Below, piece by piece: positions 1 through 8,461 of a DNA stretch of 42,077 nt. Numbering within the stretch: position 1 is the stretch's first letter; each line of letters opens with the position of its first letter. The position numbers and the translations under genes were made by a program. Below the pieces are notes generated by a model, which saw nothing but the letters and a program-made list of their open reading frames with translations, did no database searches and was not told the DNA's origin. This DNA comes from RPRB01 sp035543115. GTDB taxonomy: Bacteria > Myxococcota > Myxococcia > Myxococcales > Myxococcaceae. The stretch is from the NCBI GenBank assembly GCA_035543115.1, contig DATKKF010000101.1, forward strand, positions 1 to 42,077. The letters run 5' to 3'.

Positions 1-1
1 C

Positions 2-655
2 TGCGACATGCAGCAGGACCGCTCCACCGGCTGGCGCCTGGGCACCGATCGCCGCGTGCAGTTCTACTACCAGGTGCTCGGCATCGGGATGGGCGCGGTG
101 CTCTGCGTGGTGCTGGCCCGTGTCTTCCTGAGCGCCTATCCGGTGCTGGCGGTGAACAGCTTCGACCACCCCGAGGCCAAGGTTGGCCAGTGGCAGTCGG
201 CCCTAACCTACAAGCTGGTGGGTGCAATCCGTGGGCTGGGACATCTTCCCGTGCACCAGCTGGTCGCGCTGGAGCTCGGGTTCGCGCTGGGGCTGGTGGT
301 CGAGGTGCTGCGAAAGCTCCTCCGGGCCAGCGCTCGGTACCGTGCCTTCGTGGCGCGCCCCGGCCCGGGTCCGGCGGTCGGATGGCTCGCGGACTCGGTG
401 CTCCTGCCCAGCCCGTACGCCTATGCCTTCGGCACCTTCGTCGAGCTGCCCACGGCGCTGTGGTGGGGAGCCGGCGGCATCCTCTCGTCGGTCTGGAACA
501 CGTTGGGGTGGAAGGCTGGCCCGACGGACCGCCTCCCGACCGACGAGCTCCCGGCCGACATGTCGACCACCTCCCTCGTCGGCGGTGGCCTCATCGCCGG
601 CGAGTCGCTCTTCTACCTCGCGGCGGCGCTCATCGGTCTCGGCGCGCTGATCTAG
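2..655 (+). CDS. OPT-family oligopeptide transporter, C-terminal part
   Basis: The reading frame is open from the first bases, so the gene is cut at its 5' end; the ATG at 8 is internal. The visible ~217 residues look like the C-terminal third of an OPT (oligopeptide/YSL) transporter, a polytopic inner-membrane protein that imports peptides or metal chelates with protons. Supporting signs are the opening QQDRSTGWRLGTDRRVQF stretch, several hydrophobic segments, the LPSPYAYAFGTFVELP segment, and a DMSTTSLVGGGLIAGE stretch before the last membrane helix, all typical of this family. It ends in TAG, 12 bp before the convergent minus-strand gene. The substrate cannot be told from this part. Confidence 0.8.
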   Translation, partial: CDMQQDRSTGWRLGTDRRVQFYYQVLGIGMGAVLCVVLARVFLSAYPVLAVNSFDHPEAKVGQWQSALTYKLVGAIRGLGHLPVHQLVALELGFALGLVVEVLRKLLRASARYRAFVARPGPGPAVGWLADSVLLPSPYAYAFGTFVELPTALWWGAGGILSSVWNTLGWKAGPTDRLPTDELPADMSTTSLVGGGLIAGESLFYLAAALIGLGALI

Positions 656-667
656 AGACGCTGCCGC

Positions 668-2164
668 TCAGCCCCCGCCGGCTCCCGGTGGTGCCGCCGA
701 GGTGCACCGTGTCCGGTATCGCTCGAGGCGGTCCTGGAAGCCCCGACGGGCCGCCGCCGTTGTGCCCTCCGTGAGGGCATCGATCGCCCGGGACTGGCTG
801 GCCACGGCCTCCGAGCAGCGGCCGAGCATCGCCTGCACCGCCGCGAGCGTGTCGAGCGTGCCCGGATCATAGGGTGCGAGCTGGATCGCCTTGGTGATCA
901 GCGGACCGGCATCGGTCGGCCTCCCCTGCTCCACGTAGAGCCGGGCGAGACTGTTCAGGGCGGTCGGATCGCCCGGACGCAGATCCACGGCCTTCCGGAA
1001 CGCAGCCTCCCTCTCGGGAACGGTCTGGGTGTCCTTGAGGGCCTCGCCGAGCAGGAGCCACCCGCGTCCGTCGTCGGCGTGCGCCTCGGTGAGCCGGCGC
1101 GCGATCGCCGCACGGTCCTGCGGCGCGGCCAGCCGGAACTGCAGCACCAGCGCGTTGGCATCCGCCGGATCGAGCTTGAGCGCGGTCGCGAGCTCCTGCT
1201 CCGCCTGCCGCTGGTGCGAGGAACGGTCGCTGCTCGAGCGCGCTGCGGCGAGTGCCACCCGGGCGCGCTCGGCGTGCACATCGGCCTCGCTGAGCGCCAC
1301 CTCGACGAGCGGGGGCATGGGGTCGGCGAACGGGGCGAGGTACTCGGTGTAGTTTCCGTGCTTCATGTACTGGTTCAGCGCCTCGTCGACGTCCGGCGTG
1401 TTCAGACCCGGGAAGATGATCTTCCATGCCTTGTCCGGGTCGATCCCCCGGGCCAGAAACCCCTGGAGCTGGGCGAACTGCGCAGGATGCTCATTGTAGA
1501 GCCAGTGCACCATCACCCAGCTCAGGCCATAGAGCCCGTGCACCGTGCCCTCGGGCATGGCGTCCAGCTGGCCCGACCAGGCGAGCGCGTCTGCGACCCG
1601 CAGGCTGCGAAGGGACTGGTACTTCCGCAGCGCCTCCAGATTTGCCGCCCCCACCACGACCGTCTTGCCGTCCTCGCCGGTCCGGACCGTCTCCAGGAAC
1701 TGCGCCAGCCCTTCCGCGAACCAGTGCGGCTGACGCCGGTAGATGCTCGCCGCGAGGTGATGAACCAGCTCATGGCGGAGGACGGACGTGGTCTCGGGCG
1801 TGGCGACGCTCGCGCGGTGCTCCCACCTGTCCGGGTGGCCGTACATGACGGCGAAGGGGGGCACGTCGTGGAAGAAGACGCCCGCGACGGTGCGACCGAA
1901 GTGCTGCTCGAAGTCCAGCCCGTTGCCGAAGACGGTGACCTCGATCCGATCCGACGCTGGCAAGGTCGCGCGGGGCCAGGCGGCGGCGATGATCTGCGCG
2001 CGGAACCGCTCGACGGCAAACGCGGCGTCCTTCGCCGCACCCGAGCCAAGGTCGGTCCGGAGCACCACGTGCGGTCCCCGGATCTCGCGCCAGCCGGAGT
2101 CTCCCCACGCGTCCCTTCCCAGCAGGGTCGAGAGGAGGATCGCCGCGGCGACAGCCTGTCTCAT
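668..2164 (-). CDS. Exported HEXXH (gluzincin-type) protein with C-terminal TPRs
   Basis: A protein of 498 residues. The start chosen is the ATG at 2164, which has a GGGAGG ribosome site just upstream and begins a clear signal peptide (about residues 1-21, ending DAWG). Residues 131-135 read HELVH, a zinc-binding HEXXH motif, and E151 in the WFAEGLAQF segment is the likely third ligand. This is the pattern of 'peptidase MA'-like gluzincins. The second half (about 320-480) is alpha-helical with TPR-type spacing (LKLDPADANAL, VDLRPGDPTALN), suggesting protein-protein contacts. The likely role is an envelope metalloprotease or chaperone-like peptidase; the substrate is unknown. The frame stays open further upstream, but those residues are low-complexity antisense to the next gene and were excluded. 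Confidence 0.75.
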   Translation of the reverse strand: MRQAVAAAILLSTLLGRDAWGDSGWREIRGPHVVLRTDLGSGAAKDAAFAVERFRAQIIAAAWPRATLPASDRIEVTVFGNGLDFEQHFGRTVAGVFFHDVPPFAVMYGHPDRWEHRASVATPETTSVLRHELVHHLAASIYRRQPHWFAEGLAQFLETVRTGEDGKTVVVGAANLEALRKYQSLRSLRVADALAWSGQLDAMPEGTVHGLYGLSWVMVHWLYNEHPAQFAQLQGFLARGIDPDKAWKIIFPGLNTPDVDEALNQYMKHGNYTEYLAPFADPMPPLVEVALSEADVHAERARVALAAARSSSDRSSHQRQAEQELATALKLDPADANALVLQFRLAAPQDRAAIARRLTEAHADDGRGWLLLGEALKDTQTVPEREAAFRKAVDLRPGDPTALNSLARLYVEQGRPTDAGPLITKAIQLAPYDPGTLDTLAAVQAMLGRCSEAVASQSRAIDALTEGTTAAARRGFQDRLERYRTRCTSAAPPGAGGG

Positions 2165-2242
2165 GCGCGTGCCTCCCGTGGGGTCGAAGTCTACTCCGTC
2201 GGGGTCCCGGGTCGGCAGCCTTCGAGCTAGAAGGCGGCTCAC

Positions 2243-2611
2243 ATGGTCTGGATCCGCAGCGTGTTCGCCGTGGCGGTGGGCTTCGGGGTGTTCCTCATCG
2301 GCTCGTTCATGCCCCGGGGCGCCGCCGCCGAGAACCTGGGGACGCCCCCCACGACGGGGTTCATCGTGGGGTCGATCGCCTACGGAGCCGTGTTCGCCGC
2401 GCTCGGCGGCCTGACCGCGGCCAGCCTGGCGGGTCGTCGGCCGCTGGCGCATGCCGGGGTGCTCGCCGGGGTCATCGCCCTGGCGGCGCTGGCCCATCCT
2501 TGGCTCGAGCCCGGGTCGAACCCGCGGTGGCTGGACCTCTCGGCGGCGCTGGTGATGGCGCCGGCGGCCGCGCTCGCCGGGTGGGCGCGTTCGCGACTCT
2601 CCGCGCGCTGA
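2243..2611 (+). CDS. Small polytopic membrane protein, unknown function
   Basis: A protein of 122 residues with about four hydrophobic helices: residues 5-22, 38-60, 67-85 and 98-115. There are no polar catalytic motifs and I do not recognise the family. An ATG start is preceded by GAAGG at suitable spacing. It is divergent from the HEXXH protein gene, with a 78-bp gap, and ends 51 bp before the J-domain gene. Codon use is like its neighbours. Confidence 0.6.
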   Translation: MVWIRSVFAVAVGFGVFLIGSFMPRGAAAENLGTPPTTGFIVGSIAYGAVFAALGGLTAASLAGRRPLAHAGVLAGVIALAALAHPWLEPGSNPRWLDLSAALVMAPAAALAGWARSRLSAR

Positions 2612-2662
2612 GCCCCCTCGCCCTCTACGGTCCCGGCCCCGGCTGCGGTATGAGTCCCCCGG

Positions 2663-5014
2663 ATGGCGGGCTCCCAGATCTTCGTCCGGAACCGGGAAGG
2701 GAAGGTGTTCGGGCCCATCGAGCCGTCCACCGTCGAGCTCCTGATCGAGGGGGGCGTGCTCCAGGGCCTCCTCCAGGTCTCTACGGATGGTGAGTCGTAC
2801 GCGCTGCCGTACCGGTTCCCGGAGCTGCGCGACTTCTTCCCCCGCCACCTCTGGGGCGACGACAACCGGCACAAGGTGCAGCTCGACTCCGCCCCGTCCG
2901 AGGGTCCGCCGGCCGCGGCGCTGTTCGGCACCGACGCGCCGGGCCGGCTCTCCGCTCCAGGAGCACCGAATCCGGCAGCCGCACCCACCGCGGCGCCAGC
3001 GCCGCCGATCCTCTCGGCCGAGCAGCTCACGCCGGCGACCGCCACCGGATGGACGCCCACCCCGGCACCTCCAACTCCGGTCTCGTCCGAGGCGCCGGTC
3101 CTCACCGCCGCACCCATCCAGCCGCTCACGCCCACCCCGCCGCCCGCACCACCGCGGACCTCGACCGGCACCTCCCCCGCTCCGCCCGTCCTCACCGCAG
3201 CGCCGCTCCGGCCGCCCTCGCCGACGCCACCGCCCCCGGCGGCCTCACCGCTGCAGCCCGAGGATGCGTGGGCCGAGGCCGTGCCCTTCGAGCTCGCTCC
3301 GCCCGGAGCTCCGAAGCCGCCGCCCCGCACCGCCGCGCCGCTCACCTCGACCTTCAGTCTCCTCCGCGCCGACCTGGCCGAGACGAACGCCCTGAAGGTC
3401 TACGCCCAGGGCGCGCGCGCCGGCGCCACCGGCCTCTTCTTCTTCGACCTCGAGGACCGCACCACGACGCTGTACATGCGGCGCGGCAACCCGGAGTCCG
3501 CCGAGTCCACCCACGCCTCCGACGCGATCGGCCCCTTCCTCGTCGCGCAGCGGTTGGCCACCGCGGAGCAGGTGGCCCGCGCCGAGCGGGAGGCGATCAA
3601 GTACGGCAACGACGTGCTGGCCGCGCTCTTCACCCTCGGCGCGATCAATCCGGGCCTCGTCTTCCCCGCGCTCGCCCAGCGGGCCGCGGACCTCCTTCTC
3701 CGCGCCTACCTCTCCCCGCGGGGGAGCTTTCGCTTCGAGGCGCTCGAGCTGCCGGCGAGCAAGGTGGTCCCGCTCGGGAACCGCTGGGGCCTGCTGGCCG
3801 AGGTCATCCGGCGCGTCCCCCTCCCCGAGCTCAAGTCGCGGCTGATGGACGTCCGCGAGCGTCCGGTGGTGCGCCGGGGCGCCGGCGACGCCTTGCCCGA
3901 CCTTCGCCTCACCGCCCAGGAGACTCGTGCGGCGGGCTACTTCGACGGGACCCGCTCGCTCGCCCACCTCGCCCAGAGCACCGCCGGCGAGATGGACACC
4001 ATCCTCCGGGTGGCACTGTTGCTGCGGGAGCTGGACGCCGTCTCGTTCCCCGAGGTGACCCTCCGTGCGCCGCCTCTCGCGCCGCCACCGCCTCCCACGG
4101 CCCCTCCATCCCGTCCGCCCCCCCCGCCAGGACCTTCCGCGGCACAGGCAAAGCCGCAGGGGGAACCGCCGGCGGCCGCAGCACCGGCGAGAAGGCCCAC
4201 CGCACCGGCCACTCCGGCCGCGCCGCGCTCGCCGGTCCCGGCCCTCACCCCGACCGGGTTGGCCTCGCTGCCCCAGGCGGACCCGCCGCGGATTGCCCCG
4301 ATGACCCAGCCGGCGCCCCCGCCGTCCCCCGGCTTCGCCGCCGAGCTTCGCGCGCTCCAGGCGAGGCTGGAGAGGATCCGCACCCAGAACCACTTCCAGG
4401 TGCTCGGCATCCCCGAGACCGCCGACTCGGCGGCGGTGAAGGCGGCCTACTTCAAGCTCGCCAAGCTGTTCCACCCGGACACCGTGCCGCAGGAGGCTCC
4501 GCCCCAGCTGGCCAAGGCGAAGGCAGAGATCTTCGCCGCCGTCGGTGAGGCGAACCGGGTGCTCGCCGACGACGCCTCGCGCGCCCGGTACAAGGAGATG
4601 CTCGCCAAGGGTGGTCCGGCCGACGTCGACGTCCAGGCCGTGCTCCAGGCCGAGGAGACCTTCAACAAGGGCACGTCCCTGGTGCGGGCCCGCCGCTTCG
4701 CCGAGGCGGTAAAGACCTTCGACGACGCGATCGCCGCCAACCCCCGCGAGGGCGAGTTCTACGCCTGGCGCGGGTACGCGCGCTTCTTCACCATCCAGGA
4801 CAAGAAGGTGGCGATGGTCGAGGCGCTGCGCGACCTGAACCAGTCGATCAAGCTCAACGAGCGCTGCGCGCCGGCGCACTACTTCATCGGCCAGCTGTAC
4901 AAGCTCACCGGTGACCAGGCGACTGCGCTCAAGCACTTCAAGCGCTGCGTGGCCCTGGATCCGCAGCACGTGAATGCGCAGCGTGAGATCCGCATCGCCA
5001 CCGGGCAGAAGTGA
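2663..5014 (+). CDS. Multidomain GYF-like / DUF4388-PATAN-like / J-domain / TPR protein
   Basis: A protein of 783 residues with a modular layout. Residues 1-70 resemble a GYF_2-like fold (GKVFGPIEPSTVELLIEGG, then STDGESYALP). Residues 90-220 are Pro/Ala-rich and low complexity. Residues 230-400 resemble the DUF4388 (PATAN) module common in myxobacterial signalling proteins. A second Pro-rich linker covers about 470-555. A J-domain lies at about 570-640, with the HPD tripeptide (FHPDTV) near residue 603. TPR-type helices fill 660-783. J-domains stimulate DnaK-family Hsp70s, so this is likely a cytoplasmic cochaperone or scaffold that recruits Hsp70 to a partner bound by the other modules. No transmembrane segment is seen. 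The stop is followed after one base by the next ATG, so the two genes are probably cotranscribed. Confidence 0.75.
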   Translation: MAGSQIFVRNREGKVFGPIEPSTVELLIEGGVLQGLLQVSTDGESYALPYRFPELRDFFPRHLWGDDNRHKVQLDSAPSEGPPAAALFGTDAPGRLSAPGAPNPAAAPTAAPAPPILSAEQLTPATATGWTPTPAPPTPVSSEAPVLTAAPIQPLTPTPPPAPPRTSTGTSPAPPVLTAAPLRPPSPTPPPPAASPLQPEDAWAEAVPFELAPPGAPKPPPRTAAPLTSTFSLLRADLAETNALKVYAQGARAGATGLFFFDLEDRTTTLYMRRGNPESAESTHASDAIGPFLVAQRLATAEQVARAEREAIKYGNDVLAALFTLGAINPGLVFPALAQRAADLLLRAYLSPRGSFRFEALELPASKVVPLGNRWGLLAEVIRRVPLPELKSRLMDVRERPVVRRGAGDALPDLRLTAQETRAAGYFDGTRSLAHLAQSTAGEMDTILRVALLLRELDAVSFPEVTLRAPPLAPPPPPTAPPSRPPPPPGPSAAQAKPQGEPPAAAAPARRPTAPATPAAPRSPVPALTPTGLASLPQADPPRIAPMTQPAPPPSPGFAAELRALQARLERIRTQNHFQVLGIPETADSAAVKAAYFKLAKLFHPDTVPQEAPPQLAKAKAEIFAAVGEANRVLADDASRARYKEMLAKGGPADVDVQAVLQAEETFNKGTSLVRARRFAEAVKTFDDAIAANPREGEFYAWRGYARFFTIQDKKVAMVEALRDLNQSIKLNERCAPAHYFIGQLYKLTGDQATALKHFKRCVALDPQHVNAQREIRIATGQK

Positions 5015-5015
5015 G

Positions 5016-5306
5016 ATGAGCCTCGACGGGAAGCAGCGGCGGAAGCTCCGGGCCCTCGGCCATCACCTCGCCGTCGTGGTGCAGGTGGGCCAGGAGGGCG
5101 TCACCCCCGGGGTGGTGGCGGCGCTGGAGCAGGCGCTCTGGGACCACGAGCTGGTCAAGGTGAAGCTCGCCTCCGCGGATCGCCAGACGCGCAAGGAGCA
5201 GGCCGAGTCGCTCGCCGCCGGGACCGGTGCCGAGGTGGCGCAGGTGCTCGGACGCACCGTGCTGCTCTACAAGCCGAACCCGGACGAGCCGCGCATCGAG
5301 CTCTGA
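5016..5306 (+). CDS. yhbY: YhbY/CRS1-type RNA-binding protein
   Basis: A protein of 96 residues forming a single CRS1-YhbY (CRM) domain, the KH-like RNA-binding fold that associates with pre-50S ribosomal particles. The family signature is visible: LDGKQRRKLRALGHHL at the start, VQVGQEGVTPGVV around the GxxG-type loop, then DHELVKVKL, and LGRTVLLYKPN near the end. The ATG at 5016 was chosen because it lies one base after the previous stop and begins at the usual family N-terminus. Full length for the family. Confidence 0.9.
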   Translation: MSLDGKQRRKLRALGHHLAVVVQVGQEGVTPGVVAALEQALWDHELVKVKLASADRQTRKEQAESLAAGTGAEVAQVLGRTVLLYKPNPDEPRIEL

Positions 5307-5390
5307 GCGCGGGGGAGGTCCCCGATGAGCAGGAACCCCGGTCGGCTCCGTCACTGGGACATGTCGCTCTCGCCTCCCCCGGAGGGTCCG

Positions 5391-6005
5391 ATGCGGTCCA
5401 TGCTCCTGACGTTGCTCCTCCTGGCTGGAACCGCCCAGGCCCAGCAGCCCGCGGCCAGGACGCCGGCCGCGGCCACCCGGAAGGTCCGCTTCAACAACCG
5501 CCTCCTCGGCGCCGCGGAGCTGGCCACGCTCGAGCGCCTGGAGCGCGGCGTGGGCCGGCTCGACGACGGCGCGTACTGGTACGACCCCCGCACCGGCGCC
5601 TCCGGACGGTGGGGCGGGCCGACGCTGGCATTCCTCCCTCCGGGGATCACCCTCGGCGGCCCCCTCCCGGCCGATGCCTCGGGCGGCGGCCAGGGCACGC
5701 TCACCGGCGTGTTCATCAACGGCCGTGAGCTGCACCCGCTGGACGTCCTCGGCCTCCAGCAGATCATCGGCCAGGTCTGGCCCGGGCACTGGTGGGTGGA
5801 CGCGCAGGGAAACTACGGGCTCGAGGGAGGTCCCCCCATGGGTAACCTCGTCCTCCTTGCCCGCGCGCGCCGGAGCAGCGGCGGCGGTCAGGCCTGGAGC
5901 AAGCACTACGAGGGCTCGACGCCTCGCGGGAACATGAACCTCGCCGGCGACGGCAGAACCACCTGCGTGAGCACGGCGAACTACTCGCACTGCACCGGCG
6001 AGTGA
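5391..6005 (+). CDS. Small secreted protein, unknown function
   Basis: A protein of 204 residues. The ATG at 5391 is chosen over one 66 bp upstream because it has a strong GGAGGG ribosome site and starts directly with a signal peptide (MRSMLLTLLLLAGTAQAQ, cleavage after AQA). The mature part begins with an Ala/Pro stretch, then RFNNRLLGAAEL and a Trp/Gly/Tyr-rich globular region with YWYDPRTGASGRWGG, FINGRELHPLDV and GHWWVDAQGNYG. This looks like a compact periplasmic or secreted beta domain that I cannot assign. Cysteines occur only at the extreme C-terminus (TTCV, SHCTGE). It converges on the carotenoid operon end with a 21-bp gap. Confidence 0.6.
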   Translation: MRSMLLTLLLLAGTAQAQQPAARTPAAATRKVRFNNRLLGAAELATLERLERGVGRLDDGAYWYDPRTGASGRWGGPTLAFLPPGITLGGPLPADASGGGQGTLTGVFINGRELHPLDVLGLQQIIGQVWPGHWWVDAQGNYGLEGGPPMGNLVLLARARRSSGGGQAWSKHYEGSTPRGNMNLAGDGRTTCVSTANYSHCTGE

Positions 6006-6026
6006 CGCGGGCCGGGCCCCGGCTCA

Positions 6027-6782
6027 TCATCGGGCGGTCAGGTGGAGCGGGCGCCCGAGCTCCCGGGCGAAGCGCTCGCGCATCTCCGCCGCCACGTGGA
6101 CCGCGTCCACGCCGGCGGGGAACTCCACCGGGTCCAGCACCCGGACGCGGATGTCCACCCGCGGCGCCATCCACGGACCGTCGCCCAGCACCAGCGCCCG
6201 CGTCCCGGAGAGGAGGACCGGGACCAGCGGCACGTGCTCGTCCCGCGCGAGCAGGAAGGCGCCCGGCTTGAAGTGGAGCAGCGCCTCGCCCGGCGCGTAA
6301 GTCCCCTCGGGGAACATCAGCACCGCCATCCCCCGGCGCAGCCAGCGCCGGCAATCCTCCAGCATCGACCGGGTGGAGTGCGGCCGTCCGCGCTCCAGCC
6401 GGACGTAGCGCAGCATCGACATCGCCCAGCCGACCAGCGGGAGCGAGAAGAGCGATGCCTTGGACACGAACTTGAACGGCCGGTGGAGCCCCATGCACGC
6501 CGCCACGTCGGCGAGCGACTGATGGTTCACCACCAGCACCGAGGCGCCCCGGGGGATCCGCTCCCGTCCCTCCACCCGCACGCGCCAGAGCGGGTTCAGG
6601 TGCAGATAGCCGTGACACGCCCGGCAGACGAAGGCGTGCAGCACCCGCCGGTCAGGGTCGTAGGGGGCGGTGACCAGGAACACCCCGGTCGCCAGGAGAA
6701 AGAGCACCGGCATGGTCAGCGCCGCCACCAGCCAGAAGGCCACGGTCACCACGACGCTCCCCGGCGACGGGCGAGCGCTCAC
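6027..6782 (-). CDS. 1-acylglycerol-3-phosphate acyltransferase-type (PlsC-like) protein
   Basis: A protein of 251 residues, last gene of the carotenoid operon. The start is a GTG whose GTGA overlaps the TGA of the SDR gene, implying translational coupling. An N-terminal membrane helix (about residues 10-35) precedes the acyltransferase signature: NHQSLAD (the NHX4D catalytic motif), then FPEGT, the glycerol-phosphate-binding block. PlsC enzymes transfer an acyl chain from acyl-ACP or acyl-CoA to lysophosphatidate at the inner membrane. Two acyltransferases sit in this operon, so one may acylate the carotenoid glycoside rather than a phospholipid (inference). Confidence 0.85.
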   Translation of the reverse strand: MSARPSPGSVVVTVAFWLVAALTMPVLFLLATGVFLVTAPYDPDRRVLHAFVCRACHGYLHLNPLWRVRVEGRERIPRGASVLVVNHQSLADVAACMGLHRPFKFVSKASLFSLPLVGWAMSMLRYVRLERGRPHSTRSMLEDCRRWLRRGMAVLMFPEGTYAPGEALLHFKPGAFLLARDEHVPLVPVLLSGTRALVLGDGPWMAPRVDIRVRVLDPVEFPAGVDAVHVAAEMRERFARELGRPLHLTAR

Positions 6783-7570
6783 GTCTTGGCCGCGATGCGC
6801 GCGCCCACCGCCATGCCGTAGGCCACCTCGAGCCCGCCGTCGACCACCAGCGTCGTCCCGTTCACGTACCCCGCCGCGTCGCTCAGAAGCCAGGCGATGG
6901 GACGGGCGATCTCCTCGGGGGTGGCGATGTGACCCGATGGCACCTGCGCCTCGACGGTCTCGGCCAGCGCGTCCCAGGCCGGGCCCATGTAGAAGCGCGA
7001 GCTGTCGGTGTCGATGTACCCGGGGTTCACTGCATTGACCCGGATGCGCTCCGCCGCCAGCTCCGCGGCCAGGTACTTCACCAGCACCTCCATCGCCCCC
7101 TTCATCGCCCCCAGGAAGCCGTGGAAGGGCAAAGGCATCCGGCTGTCCATCCCCGAGACCGCCACCATGCTCGCCCCGGCGCGCCCCTGCATCAGCGGCA
7201 CCGCGAGCTGGGCGAGCAGGACGAAGCTCTTCACCGTCACCGCGAAGGTCTTGTCCATCTGGTGCGGCTTCATCGCCATCAGCGGCACGAAGGCAGTGCT
7301 CGCCGCGTTGGCCACCAGCGCGTCCAGCCCCCCGAAGGTCTCCTTCGTCCGGGCGAAGACCGGCTCCAGGCTCTCGGGCTCGAGCTGATCGGCCCGGAGC
7401 ACCAGCGCCCGCCGGCCGAGCGCTGCGGCCTCGGCCTCCAGCGCGCGTGCCGCCTCCTCGTCCCGGCGGTAGGTGGCGACCACGTCCCAACCCTCGCGCG
7501 CGAGGAGCAGCGAGACCGCGCGGCCCACGCCGCGGGAGCCTCCGGTCACCAGCGCCACCCGGTTCGCCAT
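6779..7570 (-). CDS. SDR-family (FabL-like) protein lacking the catalytic tyrosine
   Basis: A protein of 263 residues with a full Rossmann SDR fold. The cofactor motif TGGSRGVG is at residues 9-16, ANAA at 87-90 and the DGG end at about 243-245. The C-terminal half resembles FabL enoyl-ACP reductases (RIRVNAVNPGYIDTD, then PSGHIATPEEIA). S139 and K157 are where active-site residues are expected, but the tyrosine is absent: position -4 to the lysine is L153 (classical YxxxK) and position -7 is H150 (FabL-type). It may be a divergent enzyme or a non-catalytic NAD(P)-binding protein. ATG start with GAAGG upstream; 39 bp after the carH-like gene. A role in carotenoid or fatty-acyl chemistry is suggested only by context. 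Confidence 0.8.
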   Translation of the reverse strand: MANRVALVTGGSRGVGRAVSLLLAREGWDVVATYRRDEEAARALEAEAAALGRRALVLRADQLEPESLEPVFARTKETFGGLDALVANAASTAFVPLMAMKPHQMDKTFAVTVKSFVLLAQLAVPLMQGRAGASMVAVSGMDSRMPLPFHGFLGAMKGAMEVLVKYLAAELAAERIRVNAVNPGYIDTDSSRFYMGPAWDALAETVEAQVPSGHIATPEEIARPIAWLLSDAAGYVNGTTLVVDGGLEVAYGMAVGARIAAKT

Positions 7571-7586
7571 GGCTGCCTTCGTAGCA

Positions 7587-7609
7587 GACCCACGGACGGG
7601 TGCGTGGGC
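7587..7609 (-). other. Intercistronic hairpin between carH-like and SDR genes
   Basis: Just after the TGA of the carH-like gene the transcript can form a CCCACG/CGTGGG stem (7589-7594 with 7603-7608) and an 8-nt loop. There is no U-run, so it is unlikely to be a full terminator. It could reduce readthrough or stabilise the upstream mRNA. Weak evidence. Confidence 0.3.
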
Positions 7610-8461
7610 TCAGCGGGCCATGGCCCTCATGCGCGCCAGGGCCACCTCGGCCACGTCCTGGGGGGTCTCCACGAAGTGGGCGCCGGCCGCCAGTACCCGG
7701 CGGACGTTGTCCTTGGCCGCCGCCCCGCCCACCACGACCGGACAGGAGACGACCCGCACCACCTCGGCGAGCGTCGATTCGACCTCCGCCGGCGGGCGGG
7801 CCATCACCAGCGAGAGCGCCACCACCTCGGCCTGGAGAGTGCGCGCCGCGCTGGAGATGGCGTCGGGCGGGGTGTCGCCGCCGAGGACGGCGAGCTTCCA
7901 TCCCATCCCCTTGAGGTGCACCCCGAGCCCGAGGAGGCCACCCTCGTGGATCTCCCCCGCCGGGCAGGCCAGCACGGCGCGCGGCCCGGTGGCCGGACCG
8001 GGGGCAAGCACCAGCGACCGGAGCCGCTGCCGGACCAGGGCCGAGGCAAGGTGCTCGCGGGCCACGTCCAGCCGGTCGGCCATCTCCCGCAAGAGCGGGA
8101 GGAGGAAGCCGTCGCACAGCGCGGTGGGAGTCATCACCACCGAGGCATCGTCGAGCACCCTGTCCGCCGCCTCGGTGTCCAGCACCGCCACCGCGGACCA
8201 GAAGCGCTCGCGGAGCTGCGCGCCGATGGGCAGCTCGCCCAGCGGCACGCGCCGGACCTGCTCGATGGCCTCCGAGGCCGAGAAGCCCTCGTGGAGCAGC
8301 TGCGCCACCCGTCGCACCGCCTCCACCTCGTCGCGCGAGTAGATCCGGTAGTTGTTCTCCCCGCGCGCCGGGCGGGGGAAGCCGTAGCGGCGCTCCCACG
8401 CCCGGAGCGTCGCCTCACGGACGCCGGTCAGGCGCGCGATGGTGCGGATCCGCAGGCTCAT
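7610..8461 (-). CDS. carH: CarA/CarH-type MerR regulator with B12-binding domain
   Basis: A protein of 283 residues. The ATG at 8461 is used because its ATGA overlaps the preceding stop. Residues 4-70 are a MerR winged helix (TIARLTGVREATLRAWERRYG, then NNYRIYS). About 80-150 is a helical bundle and 160-283 a Rossmann cobalamin-binding domain with E170-I-H172-E-G-G175, matching the ExHxxG motif where His is the lower cobalt ligand. CarH proteins repress carotenoid genes in the dark as adenosylcobalamin-bound tetramers and release DNA in light. The bundle keeps E136-H137 of the Wx9EH motif, but the tryptophan position is E126. The likely target is the repeat operator upstream of crtE, giving autoregulation of the operon. 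Whether it is a CarH or a B12-independent CarA is open. Confidence 0.85.
   Translation of the reverse strand: MSLRIRTIARLTGVREATLRAWERRYGFPRPARGENNYRIYSRDEVEAVRRVAQLLHEGFSASEAIEQVRRVPLGELPIGAQLRERFWSAVAVLDTEAADRVLDDASVVMTPTALCDGFLLPLLREMADRLDVAREHLASALVRQRLRSLVLAPGPATGPRAVLACPAGEIHEGGLLGLGVHLKGMGWKLAVLGGDTPPDAISSAARTLQAEVVALSLVMARPPAEVESTLAEVVRVVSCPVVVGGAAAKDNVRRVLAAGAHFVETPQDVAEVALARMRAMAR

Noticed and set aside
2165..2872. Upstream extension of the HEXXH protein
   Set aside because: Low-complexity antisense sequence; the signal peptide and ribosome site place the start at 2164.
3245..4969. Minus-strand open frame (574 residues) opposite the J-domain gene
   Set aside because: Arg/Gly/Glu-rich antisense reading with no motif; the plus strand has clear domains.
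5307..5325. Short GGGG/CCCC hairpin after yhbY as a terminator
   Set aside because: Stem of only five pairs in GC-rich DNA and no T-run.
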